From NCBI GenBank assembly GCA_947493285.1, contig CANLQH010000001.1, positions 186,001 through 250,000 of the forward strand: a stretch of DNA of 64,000 bases. Reading direction: 5' to 3'. Positions within the stretch are counted from its first letter, which is position 1. The number at the start of each line of letters is the position of its first letter. The translations under genes and the position numbers were made by a program. This DNA is from an uncultured Tenacibaculum sp. (GTDB taxonomy: Bacteria; Bacteroidota; Bacteroidia; Flavobacteriales; Flavobacteriaceae). Shown here piece by piece: positions 1 through 8,957 of the stretch. The notes below the pieces were generated by a model. The model saw only the letters and a list, made by a program, of their open reading frames with translations, was not told the DNA's origin and did no database searches.

Positions 1-69
1 ATAGATGACTGTAATAAATATCGCTACTATGGAACAAGTATTAGCGGTTGCCCAGATAGCCCAAAATAG
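1..69 (+). CDS. 3' end of a truncated upstream CDS (…DDCNKYRYYGTSISGCPDSPK*)
   Basis: Frame 1 is open from base 1 to TAG at 67-69 and is followed by a terminator-like hairpin at 97-138; too short for identification. Confidence 0.45.
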   Translation: MDDCNKYRYYGTSISGCPDSPK

Positions 70-96
70 TATTTAGTATAATATTGTTTATCTACT

Positions 97-144
97 ATAC
101 GACTAAGCAATTAGCTTAAACTAACTGTTTAGTCGTATTTTTTT
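97..144 (+). terminator. Rho-independent terminator of the upstream gene
   Basis: ATACGACTAAGCA (97-109) pairs with TGTTTAGTCGTAT (126-138), followed by a T-run. Confidence 0.7.
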
Positions 145-239
145 ATGTAAAATGAATCAGATGTTGTAAACAAAACATATGAAAGTCTTATTGAAAAGAG
201 ATTTTAAAAGACTTATTTTTGTACCTCAATTAACTTCAT

Positions 240-1241
240 TTGGATTCATTAACACAAGTTGTATTAGGAGCAGCCGTAGGGGAAGCTATTTTAGGAAAAA
301 AAGTTGGGAATAAAGCTTTATTATACGGAGCTATCGCTGGTACTATTCCTGATTTAGATGTTCTTTTGGGTAATTTTACCGATACTGTTACAGCTTTAGA
401 GTGGCATAGAGGCTTTAGTCATTCCATACTTTTTTGTGTATTGGTAGCGCCAATTTTAGGGTGGTTTGTAAATAAAATAGAGAAACAATACAATTTGGGT
501 TGGAAACCTTGGACTAAATTGTTTTTTCTAGGATTATTTACACATCCACTTTTAGATACATTTACGTCTTGGGGAACCCAATTATTTTGGCCTTTTAAAA
601 CACGTTTAGCCTTAAATTCAATATTTGTAATTGATCCGTTTTATACTTTACCTTTTTTAATATTCACGATATCGGTACTTTTTTATAAGCGCAATTCTAA
701 AATAAGACATCGATTAAATAATATTGGATTATTGGTATCGACATCTTACTTAGTTTTAACATTAGTAGTAAAAATTATTGTTGAAAAAAGATTTAAGGAG
801 GCATTAGAAAATCAAAAGATAGATTATACGCAAATTAGCACAAGACCATCACCATTAAATATAATATTATGGAATGCTAATATTGATACTCCAAATGAAT
901 ACCTAATAGCAGATTATTCTTTTTTTGATACACAACCAATACGTTTTAAGTCATTCTTAAAACAACGTAAACAATCAGAACATTTACTTGAATACCCAAA
1001 TACTAAAAGATTATTAGCTATTAGTAAAGGATGGTATATTATAGAAAAAAAGGATAAGTATTGGGTTTTTAATGATTTGCGTTTTGGATTAATTCCAAGA
1101 AAAGATGATAAACATTTCTTTTCATTTTCTTATAGTTTACAAGAGAATAATAATAAGTTATTAGTTACTGAAGTTCCTAAAACTAAACGTGATGCTCAGT
1201 CTTTAATGAAAAAATTGTGGTTACGTATTAAAGGGAATTAA
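240..1241 (+). CDS. Membrane-bound metal-dependent hydrolase (YdjM/DUF457-like)
   Basis: N-terminus MDSLTQVVLGAAVGEAILGKK, motifs PDLDVL, HRGFSHS, THPLLDTFTSWG; TTG start with TATTTTTG promoter element at 214-221. Confidence 0.85.
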   Translation: MDSLTQVVLGAAVGEAILGKKVGNKALLYGAIAGTIPDLDVLLGNFTDTVTALEWHRGFSHSILFCVLVAPILGWFVNKIEKQYNLGWKPWTKLFFLGLFTHPLLDTFTSWGTQLFWPFKTRLALNSIFVIDPFYTLPFLIFTISVLFYKRNSKIRHRLNNIGLLVSTSYLVLTLVVKIIVEKRFKEALENQKIDYTQISTRPSPLNIILWNANIDTPNEYLIADYSFFDTQPIRFKSFLKQRKQSEHLLEYPNTKRLLAISKGWYIIEKKDKYWVFNDLRFGLIPRKDDKHFFSFSYSLQENNNKLLVTEVPKTKRDAQSLMKKLWLRIKGN

Positions 1242-1276
1242 TGTTTTTTATTTGTTTTATAATGTTCGCGTTATGT

Positions 1277-1301
1277 AACTTTGCTTGCGTAAAGCAAAGT
1301 T
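1277..1301. terminator. Hairpin in convergent intergenic region
   Basis: AACTTTGCTT-gcgta-AAGCAAAGTT, perfect 10-bp stem. Confidence 0.45.
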
Positions 1302-1441
1302 TACCTTTACATTTTTAATGAAAAAGTTTTATGACTTTAAACACTCTTTAAAAAGTCAATGAAATACTTTTTATATGACCCGAGAAAAGGAGGGGGGAGT
1401 ATAATATGTATGGAATGATTTGTATAGTTAAAATCTTAAAA

Positions 1442-1810
1442 TTACTCTATAATTTCCCCTTTTTCTTCAGCTACTGTTTCACCCCATTTAGCAATAGCTA
1501 AAAGAACAGGAGCTAAACTTTCTCCAAATGATGTTAATGCATATTCTACTTTTAGTGGTGGTTTTTTAGTATAAACTCTACGAGTTATTAAGCCATCTTT
1601 TTCTAATTGCTTCAATTGTAAACTTAATGTACGTTCTGTAATGGTAGATATTAATTTATAAAGTTCATTATAGCGCTTTTTACCATCTACAAGATATATT
1701 AAAATTACACTTTTCCACTTACCACCAATCAATTCCATTGCAATGCTAGTTGTACAAGAAAACATTTTGTCTTTATACTTTATAAGACGTTTTTTATGTT
1801 CAATTTCCAT
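1442..1810 (-). CDS. HxlR-family winged-helix transcriptional regulator
   Basis: FSCTTSIAMELIGGKWKSVILIYL…RYNELYKLISTITERTLSLQLKQLEKDGLITR is typical of HxlR/YodB proteins, with one N-terminal Cys. Confidence 0.92.
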   Translation of the reverse strand: MEIEHKKRLIKYKDKMFSCTTSIAMELIGGKWKSVILIYLVDGKKRYNELYKLISTITERTLSLQLKQLEKDGLITRRVYTKKPPLKVEYALTSFGESLAPVLLAIAKWGETVAEEKGEIIE

Positions 1811-1831
1811 AATTCACTAATTAATTATCTA

Positions 1832-1839
1832 CAAAAGTA
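1832..1839 (-). promoter_or_regulatory. -7 promoter element TACTTTTG for the HxlR gene
   Basis: CAAAAGTA on + strand equals TACTTTTG on -; matches Bacteroidota TAnnTTTG. Confidence 0.55.
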
Positions 1840-1861
1840 CAATACTATATATAATTCAACA

Positions 1862-1878
1862 ACTATACTTTTTATAGT
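1862..1878. promoter_or_regulatory. Putative HxlR operator copy 1 (ACTATACTTTTTATAGT)
   Basis: Inverted-repeat half-sites; 16/17 identical to copy at 1986-2002. Confidence 0.6.
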
Positions 1879-1976
1879 GATATTACATAATTTTAAAATA
1901 TTGATATACAGCGTTTTTTATAATATTTCACATACTATCATTTTTGACCGTTATTGTGAGATTCTAAAACTGCACT

Positions 1977-1984
1977 TACTTTTG
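1977..1984 (+). promoter_or_regulatory. -7 promoter element TACTTTTG for the nitroreductase
   Basis: TAnnTTTG match about 50 nt upstream of ATG 2033. Confidence 0.6.
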
Positions 1985-1985
1985 T

Positions 1986-2002
1986 ACTATACTTTTGATA
2001 GT
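1986..2002. promoter_or_regulatory. Putative HxlR operator copy 2 (ACTATACTTTTGATAGT)
   Basis: Inverted-repeat half-sites placed directly downstream of the -7 element. Confidence 0.62.
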
Positions 2003-2032
2003 ATAATTAAATTATTAAAAAAATATTGAATT

Positions 2033-2707
2033 ATGAATACACCAAATATTTCAAAAAAGGAAATTATAAACGCATTTCAATACAGACATGCGACAAAAGA
2101 GTTCGATGCTACAAAAAAAATATCAGATGAGAACATCAACTTTATTTTAGAGACAGCACATTTATCGCCTAGTTCTTTTGGATTTGAACCTTGGCATTTT
2201 ATAGTAGTGCAAGATAAAGAACTTAGGGAGTTACTGAAACCTGTAGCATGGGGAGCTCCTTTAAAATTAGATACTGCAAGTCATTTTGTATTGGGGTTGA
2301 GTATGAAATCTTCTATGACAAAATGGAATTCAGAATATATTATGTCTATGATGAAAGATGTAAAACAGCTTCCTGAAGATGTTATTGAAATGTATTCTAA
2401 ATTTTATAGAGAATTTCAGGAACGTGATTTTAATTTAGATACCGATAAAAAATTATTCGATTGGGCGTCTAAGCAAACCTATATTGCCTTAGGAAATATG
2501 ATGACTTCGGCTGCGTTAATTGGTATTGACAGTTGCCCTATAGAAGGTTTTCATCAAGAAAAAACAGAGGCTTTATTAAAAGAAAAGTTCGGCGTAGACA
2601 CCGATAAATATGGTTTATCTTATATGGCTGCTTTTGGTTATAGAAAAACAGCACCAGAATTTGCAAAGTCTAGAAGAAATAAAGAAGATATTGTTACGTG
2701 GAAGTAA
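2033..2707 (+). CDS. NAD(P)H-dependent oxidoreductase, nitroreductase family
   Basis: FQYRHATKEFD…LSPSSFGFEPWHFIVV…ALGNMMTSAALIGIDSCPIEGF…YMAAFGYR. Confidence 0.92.
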   Translation: MNTPNISKKEIINAFQYRHATKEFDATKKISDENINFILETAHLSPSSFGFEPWHFIVVQDKELRELLKPVAWGAPLKLDTASHFVLGLSMKSSMTKWNSEYIMSMMKDVKQLPEDVIEMYSKFYREFQERDFNLDTDKKLFDWASKQTYIALGNMMTSAALIGIDSCPIEGFHQEKTEALLKEKFGVDTDKYGLSYMAAFGYRKTAPEFAKSRRNKEDIVTWK

Positions 2708-2759
2708 TATACAGCCTATATAATTAGGTTTTATAATACACAACAAAAAAAACTATACT

Positions 2760-3569
2760 ATGAGTAAAACAATATTAATAACAGGAAGTACAGACGGTAT
2801 TGGGAAATTGGCGGCCACTAAATTAGCAAAGGATGGTTATCAAGTTTATATTCATGGAAGGAATAAGGAAAAACTACAAACCGTTATCCAACAGATAAAA
2901 GCAGCTTCAGGCAATCAAAATATTGATGGGTTTATTGCTGATTTTTCAGATTTAGATGCTGTTTCAAAAATGGCAGATGACATAAAAAGCAAGATGTCTA
3001 AAATAGATGTATTAATCAATAATGCGGGTATATTCAAAACGTCTATGACTAAAGGTTATAAAGGGTTTGATATTAGATTAGTTGTGAACTATTTGGCTCC
3101 TTATGTATTAACCAATGCAATATTACCTTTATTATTAAAAGGAGATAAAACACGTATTGTAAATTTAAGTTCAGCAGCTCAATCGCATGTCACTGATGCT
3201 GCAATGGCAGGAATGGATATTCGTAATGCGAGTGAAGCCTATGCACAAAGTAAATTAGCACTTACTATGTGGAGTTTTAATTTTGCAAAGCAACATAATA
3301 CTATTTCAGTAATCGCTGTTAACCCAGGTTCTTTATTGAATACTAGAATGGCTAATGAAGCCTATGGACAGCATTGGTCTCCAGCAACAAAAGGATCCGA
3401 TATATTATATGATTTGGCTGTTTCAAAAGAGTATATAGATATTACTGGTGAATATTTTGATAACGACAAAGGCAATCCAAAAGGAAATTTTGCAAAGGCA
3501 CATCCTGATGCATATGATACAGAGTTAATTTCGAAATTAATAAGAAAAACAGAAGATATAATCAATTAG
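2760..3569 (+). CDS. Short-chain dehydrogenase/reductase
   Basis: TGSTDGIGKL, NNAGIF, YAQSKLAL motifs. Confidence 0.93.
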   Translation: MSKTILITGSTDGIGKLAATKLAKDGYQVYIHGRNKEKLQTVIQQIKAASGNQNIDGFIADFSDLDAVSKMADDIKSKMSKIDVLINNAGIFKTSMTKGYKGFDIRLVVNYLAPYVLTNAILPLLLKGDKTRIVNLSSAAQSHVTDAAMAGMDIRNASEAYAQSKLALTMWSFNFAKQHNTISVIAVNPGSLLNTRMANEAYGQHWSPATKGSDILYDLAVSKEYIDITGEYFDNDKGNPKGNFAKAHPDAYDTELISKLIRKTEDIIN

Positions 3570-3578
3570 AAATAAATA

Positions 3579-4433
3579 ATGCCTAGAACCATATTCGAAA
3601 ATATCGTGATTCAAAAGTATGAAGAAGCAACTGTATTGGCATTTTGCCAGTATATGCCTATACGGTTTTTTGAAATATTATTTATTGAAAAAGGTTCTGG
3701 CACACTAATTATAAATAATCATAGAGTTGCTTATAATGACAATCAAATTTTTATTTTAATACCTAGCGACCAATACAACTTTGAAATAGAAACACCAACA
3801 ACGGTCTCTGCTGTCAAATTTCTTAACAGTTTTTTTGGTGATATGTTATCTGATGAAAATCAGATTCAACGCAAACAATGGTTTAAAAAAATTGAAACTA
3901 TACTACATGGAGCAAATAGAACCTCTCATTTAGACTTTCAATCAAAAACTGATGAGAGTAGTATTCTTTCATTATTCACCGTACTATGCAACGAGTATAA
4001 TGATGAAAATTTAAAAAGTGAAACTATCTTAAAATCTACATTACATTCCATACTTCACATTATATCTAGAAATGTGAGCTTTATTTCAAAAGACATTACA
4101 GATTCAAAAATTCAGAGCATCATAAATTACATTCATTATCATATTCATGATTCTGAAAAACTCACAAAGAAAGAGTTAGCAAATCAATTCCATATTTCAG
4201 AAAACTACATTAGTCAATACTTTAAAAGTAAAATGGGAATTGGCTTAAAAAAGTACATACTTAATTACAAGTTAAAGTTGGCAGAAACACGTCTTAAGCA
4301 CACCAATTCAACTGTTTCAGAAATTGCTCACGAATTAGGATTTACTGATAGTAGTCATTTAGATAAAACATTCATAGTTTACAAAGGAATGACTGCGAGA
4401 GCCTATCAAATAACCCTAAAAGGCTCTAAATAA
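3579..4433 (+). CDS. AraC-family transcriptional regulator
   Basis: C-terminal double HTH: LANQFHISENYISQYFKSKMGIGLKKYILNYKLKLAETRLKHTNSTVSEIAHELGFTDSSHLDKTF. Confidence 0.93.
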   Translation: MPRTIFENIVIQKYEEATVLAFCQYMPIRFFEILFIEKGSGTLIINNHRVAYNDNQIFILIPSDQYNFEIETPTTVSAVKFLNSFFGDMLSDENQIQRKQWFKKIETILHGANRTSHLDFQSKTDESSILSLFTVLCNEYNDENLKSETILKSTLHSILHIISRNVSFISKDITDSKIQSIINYIHYHIHDSEKLTKKELANQFHISENYISQYFKSKMGIGLKKYILNYKLKLAETRLKHTNSTVSEIAHELGFTDSSHLDKTFIVYKGMTARAYQITLKGSK

Positions 4434-4499
4434 TATCCTTTCCTCGTTTTTTACTAAAACCTCATTTTTTATTACCAAAACTAACCGTAGATCCTAGGG

Positions 4500-4507
4500 T
4501 AAATTTG
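4500..4507 (+). promoter_or_regulatory. -7 promoter element TAAATTTG
   Basis: TAnnTTTG match upstream of ATG 4535. Confidence 0.5.
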
Positions 4508-4534
4508 CATTATAATTAAAAAACAATAGTTATA

Positions 4535-4870
4535 ATGAAAAATTCACAGGATGTTTTTGAGAGTCATATGAAGGCTGTTGACACGTTAAACGCTTCAAAT
4601 GTAGCAGAAGACTATTTAGACGATGCGTTGTTTATTACTCCAGACAAAACTTATAAGGGTAAGTCCGAAATATTTGAATTCTATAAAGAGTTCTTACCAA
4701 ATTTTGATGGTTTTCAATTCAATACCATTAAACAAGAAACCAACGGTAATGTAGTTTACTTCGTTTGGAATGGAAAAAACAAACACATAGATGTACAGTT
4801 AGCTACCGACACTTACATCATCGAAAACGGAAAAATAAAACAGCACACATTTGCTGCAATTAATAATTAA
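4535..4870 (+). CDS. NTF2-like / SnoaL-like domain protein
   Basis: About 110 aa fold pattern: DDALFITPDKTYKGKSEIFEFYKEFLP…DTYIIENGKIKQHTFAA. Confidence 0.75.
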   Translation: MKNSQDVFESHMKAVDTLNASNVAEDYLDDALFITPDKTYKGKSEIFEFYKEFLPNFDGFQFNTIKQETNGNVVYFVWNGKNKHIDVQLATDTYIIENGKIKQHTFAAINN

Positions 4871-4889
4871 TTTTTTAAAAATAAACACA

Positions 4890-5741
4890 ATGGATTACAA
4901 AAATTTTCAAACATTCACAGCAGAACAAAAAGGTGGAATTTTAACAGTAGATATCAACTTTGGACCTGTAAATGTACAAGGACAAGAAATGTTAGCAGAC
5001 TTAAGTAGTCTTTGCTTACGATTAGAAAGAGACAGAAGCGTAAAAGTGGTTGTTTTTCAATCATCAAATCCTGGTTACTGGGTATGTCACTATGATACTA
5101 ACTTGTTAAGAGATATGTCTGAAGAAGCTGTGCCAAGAAACGAAGTTAAGTTACTTGACTTACAATCTGTATTAGAAAGATTAAGTAATGTACCACAAGC
5201 AACTATTGCGAAAATTGAAGGTTTTGCGCGTGGTGGTGGACATGAAATGGCACTAGCTTTAGATATGCGTTTTGCAGCTAGAGGGAAAGCTAAGTTTATG
5301 CAAATGGAAGTAGGAATGGGAATCTTACCATGTGGTGGTGGAGCTTCACGTATGGCAAGACAAGCAGGACTTGGTAAAGCTTTAGAAATTATTTTAGGAG
5401 CTAGAGATTGGGATGCTGATGAAGCTGAAAAATTTGGAACTATAAACAAAGCATTAGATGCAAATGAAATCGGAGCATATGTAGATGCATTAGCAGAGCG
5501 TATTTCTAAATTTCCAGCAGAATCTATCGAGGCTTGTAAGCGTGCAGTTTATGCATCTATTGATTTGCCAATTGCTGAAGCTTTAAAAGAAGAAGCATAT
5601 CAATTGTTTCAAGCAACCAATAAAACACCAGCAATAAAACGTTTTACAATTGCAGATGAAAATGGAGCACAATTTGACCATAATAATCAAAAGAATTGGG
5701 AAAACATGTTAATCGATTTACAAGAAATTCAAAGAGATTAA
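4890..5741 (+). CDS. Enoyl-CoA hydratase/isomerase (crotonase) family protein
   Basis: KIEGFARGGGHEMALALDMRFAA…GILPCGGGASRMARQAG; start moved to ATG 4890 (MDYKNFQ), the ORF track start overlaps the upstream gene. Confidence 0.88.
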   Translation: MDYKNFQTFTAEQKGGILTVDINFGPVNVQGQEMLADLSSLCLRLERDRSVKVVVFQSSNPGYWVCHYDTNLLRDMSEEAVPRNEVKLLDLQSVLERLSNVPQATIAKIEGFARGGGHEMALALDMRFAARGKAKFMQMEVGMGILPCGGGASRMARQAGLGKALEIILGARDWDADEAEKFGTINKALDANEIGAYVDALAERISKFPAESIEACKRAVYASIDLPIAEALKEEAYQLFQATNKTPAIKRFTIADENGAQFDHNNQKNWENMLIDLQEIQRD

Positions 5742-5830
5742 GTGTTGACTTTTATTCAATAATTACAATGGATGCTCATAATAATTGGACATCCATTGTA
5801 AAAAATAATTTTAGTATTAAAACAGAAAAG

Positions 5831-6784
5831 ATGAAAAATAATAACGTACTCACACAAGCTCGTGCGCTTACTTTACCATCTCGTGAAGCCTCGCTAAAAC
5901 GTGAACCATCTGTCTCTCATTTTTGGAACAGTAACCGAAAATTACTGGAAGATGCGTGGGCAGAATGGGAAATCGAAAACAAAGATAATTTACTGATTCC
6001 TAACGAAACACTGCTTGACCCACGTTTGCGACAAGCTATTAAAGATGCATGGGAAAACCCAGAAAAAGAAAACGCTGTTGCAGATTTATGGGAAGAAATT
6101 ATTCCAGGTGTTTATGTTGCACAATTTTTCGACCTTGAACGCTTAGCGGAATTCCGTAATTATTTAGAAGCTGTAGTAAATTCGAAAATTCCTAAACGTG
6201 CACCGTATGGCATCCAATTAAATCGTTACGGTATTATGCTTGACGAACGCTCAGAAGGGCATTTGGCTGCTCCTAATTTTCAAGCGTTTTACAACGACAT
6301 CATGAATCTCTATATGCGTCCGATTGCGCGTTTGTTAATGGGAACTTACGGTTATGATACCCAAACATTTGGTTTTTCTATTCAATACAATCCTGATAAA
6401 GATAAAGATTTACATGCGCATACAGACGCTTCAGCGGCTACATTGAATATCAATATCAATTTACCTGATGAAGAATTTACAGGTTCACAAGTTGACTTTT
6501 ATGACAAAACATCAGGGAAAACGGTACAAACAGTTTTTGAACCTGGTAAAGCAATAATTCATAAGGGTAGTGTTCCACATACTACACATCCAATCACTAG
6601 TGGACAGCGTAGTAATTTAGTGGTATGGTTATACGGAGACCAAATGCAAATCCCAAGAGGAGGATCAAATAGTTATGGTAGTGTTGGTAATTCAACATCT
6701 ACTGTAGATGCAACTGAAAATATCAGTCCACGTGAGCGTTGGAGCATACCAGAAAGTCCTAAAGATACTTTTGCGCCATTTTAA
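5831..6784 (+). CDS. 2OG-Fe(II) oxygenase family protein
   Basis: HTDASAATLNININL…HTTHPITSGQRSNLVVWLYG (HxD…H…R signature); the ORF extends to 5696 but overlaps the upstream gene, so the start is uncertain (5768 or 5831). Confidence 0.82.
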   Translation: MKNNNVLTQARALTLPSREASLKREPSVSHFWNSNRKLLEDAWAEWEIENKDNLLIPNETLLDPRLRQAIKDAWENPEKENAVADLWEEIIPGVYVAQFFDLERLAEFRNYLEAVVNSKIPKRAPYGIQLNRYGIMLDERSEGHLAAPNFQAFYNDIMNLYMRPIARLLMGTYGYDTQTFGFSIQYNPDKDKDLHAHTDASAATLNININLPDEEFTGSQVDFYDKTSGKTVQTVFEPGKAIIHKGSVPHTTHPITSGQRSNLVVWLYGDQMQIPRGGSNSYGSVGNSTSTVDATENISPRERWSIPESPKDTFAPF

Positions 6785-6819
6785 AAAGATAAATTTTATA
6801 ATCGAATTGAAATAAACTA

Positions 6820-6854
6820 GTAGGCAATATATTGTTGTTGCCTACAATTTTTTT
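6820..6854 (+). terminator. Rho-independent terminator
   Basis: GTAGGCAA (6820-6827) / TTGCCTAC (6838-6845) followed by a T-run. Confidence 0.82.
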
Positions 6855-6876
6855 AACTAAATAATATCATTAAACC

Positions 6877-7956
6877 ATGTACACAAAAAAGAACTACACT
6901 ATTAAACGCATGCTAAGTTGGACAAGAAGATACATCTTCATGTTTATATTACTATCTACAATTCCTGTAGTTCTTTATGAGGTTCTAGATTGGAAATGGT
7001 TACACTTACCTTGGTTACCAATTGGTCTTGTGGGTACAGCACTTGCATTCATCATTGGTTTTAAAAATAATGCGTCCTATGGTAGGTTATGGGAAGCACG
7101 AAAAATATATGGTGGTATTGTAAATGCATCTCGTCTTTTGGCTTCTATGGTCAATGATTTTATAACCAATGAATATTCTTTAAAAGATAGAACGGATGCT
7201 GAGTTTTTTGAAATAAAAAAATCTATGATAATGCGTCATGTGGCGTGGATGACAGCTTTGCGCCATGCTTTACGACTTAAAAAACCTTGGGAAACAACAA
7301 CAAATAATAAGTCTGACCAAGAAGTAATGAAGAGGTTACATATACAAGAGTACGCGTTTTCTTTAGAAGATGAACTAGAAGGTTATTTAAATAAAGAAGA
7401 AAAGGAAGTTATTTTAAGCAAAACTAACAAGCAAACCGCAGTATTAAATCTACAATCCAAAGCCATAAAAGAATTAAAATTAGACGGATTGATTGACGAC
7501 TTCAGACATATGGAATTCAAAAATATGATTGGAGAGCTGTTCACTTTACAAGGGAAAGCCGAACGCATAAAAAACTTTCCATACCCAAGACAGTTTGCTA
7601 CATTAAACTTATTCTTTGCTTGGATTTTTGTTGCTTTATTGCCATTTGGATTAATGAGTGAATTTGAAAAAATTGGAGAAACATTAAATGGTTCAAACCA
7701 CACAGGAATTTTATTTCAATTTATTGCAGAAAACTTTGTATGGTTAACAATTCCGTTTAGTGTTGTAATATCTTGGATTTTCTTTACTATGGAACGTATT
7801 GGAGATGTTTCAGAAAACCCATTTGAAGGTATTGCTAACGATGTGCCAATAACAACAATTTCAAGAGGTATAGAAATAGACATTCGTGAAATGATTGACG
7901 ATGATAAAAATGAAATTCCTAAGCCTCATCCAGAATATGAACATACTCAAATGTAG
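6877..7956 (+). CDS. Bestrophin-like (UPF0187) membrane channel protein
   Basis: LGTALAFIIGFKNNASYGRLWEARKIYGGIVNASR…PFEGIANDVPITTISRGIEIDIRE. Confidence 0.9.
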   Translation: MYTKKNYTIKRMLSWTRRYIFMFILLSTIPVVLYEVLDWKWLHLPWLPIGLVGTALAFIIGFKNNASYGRLWEARKIYGGIVNASRLLASMVNDFITNEYSLKDRTDAEFFEIKKSMIMRHVAWMTALRHALRLKKPWETTTNNKSDQEVMKRLHIQEYAFSLEDELEGYLNKEEKEVILSKTNKQTAVLNLQSKAIKELKLDGLIDDFRHMEFKNMIGELFTLQGKAERIKNFPYPRQFATLNLFFAWIFVALLPFGLMSEFEKIGETLNGSNHTGILFQFIAENFVWLTIPFSVVISWIFFTMERIGDVSENPFEGIANDVPITTISRGIEIDIREMIDDDKNEIPKPHPEYEHTQM

Positions 7957-8106
7957 AGTAACTTTACTGACCTCATAAAATTTTGGTAAAACAATAGGTG
8001 AGTGGAGCGTACATGTTTTAGGGCCATACAAATGCAATTATCCAGTTTATGATTGTATTTGGATACAACACTTTACTAAAATATAGTTTCGAATCGTATT
8101 TAGCTA

Positions 8107-8129
8107 AAAATGTCTACTAGACATTTTCT
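8107..8129. terminator. Hairpin, possible terminator
   Basis: AAAATGTCT-act-AGACATTTT. Confidence 0.4.
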
Positions 8130-8269
8130 TAACGCCAAATAGTCTAAAATATAGAGTAACGAGCCGTAATTGTTTACAAAGTTTTATACAGTCTTGATTT
8201 TTTTGTTTCTTTTTTTATCAAGAAAAAAAGATTAAATAAAACCTTTATAAGTTAAAATGTTTAATTTCT

Positions 8270-8587
8270 ATTTTACATAACATAAGAAGTTACAATTAAA
8301 AAAATATTCTAATGTAAGTGAGAATAAAGCAAGTGTTCAGAAATTTTTATGCAAGGAATTGAGCAAGGGAAAATTTTGTACTGTGCGTAAAGCTGACGAG
8401 AATTTTCTGAAAACTTTTTACAACGAGAATTTCAATTAAAGATGAATTATAAATACTAAGCTAAAAGTTTTTGCTTTTTTTGGCGTTGGAAAGCGTTGGA
8501 TATTTGTGTTTAAAAAAATTACTGCGAAGCATAATTATTTTTTAAAAAAAAATCGAGCTATTTTGGCAAGAGGCAATTTTACATAAC
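8270..8587. repeat. Non-coding segment bounded by 12-bp direct repeats ATTTTACATAAC
   Basis: ATTTTACATAAC at 8270-8281 and 8576-8587. Confidence 0.35.
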
Positions 8588-8773
8588 GTCTAATTATAGA
8601 TACAAATGACTTTACTTATAAATCTAAAATTGTAATCCTTGAGAATAGCGTATTTGAAATATTAATGGCCCCAATACTGAATATTAAAAAGAATTACTAC
8701 AGTTTCAAGGATATTTTACATAGTATAGAATTATAGCTTACGAATGTATAAACTGCTATTAAAGACAAAACAA

Positions 8774-8781
8774 TACATTTG
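8774..8781 (+). promoter_or_regulatory. -7 promoter element TACATTTG
   Basis: TAnnTTTG match in otherwise non-coding DNA. Confidence 0.4.
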
Positions 8782-8957
8782 TACCATAATTAATATTATG
8801 TTAAATAGTAATTATTGGAGTAACGCTAACTATAGATTATTATTGTAAAAAAAAGTCAATGAATCTCAAGAAATATTTTTTTGAGGGTAATTTTAAATTT
8901 CACTGTTTAAGTAATATAGCCGCGCGGAACTATTTAACTATTTAAAACTTAAACATT

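Noticed and set aside
1796-2029. 77-aa plus-strand ORF between HxlR and nitroreductase
   Set aside because: Covers the divergent promoter region with operators; Ile/Tyr/Asn-rich translation without family signature
4851-4889. Extended N-terminus of the crotonase ORF
   Set aside because: Overlaps the upstream gene; ATG 4890 gives a normal family N-terminus
5090-5449. 119-aa minus-strand ORF inside the enoyl-CoA hydratase-like gene
   Set aside because: Antisense shadow of a well-supported coding gene; Pro/Ser-rich composition typical of reverse-frame translation
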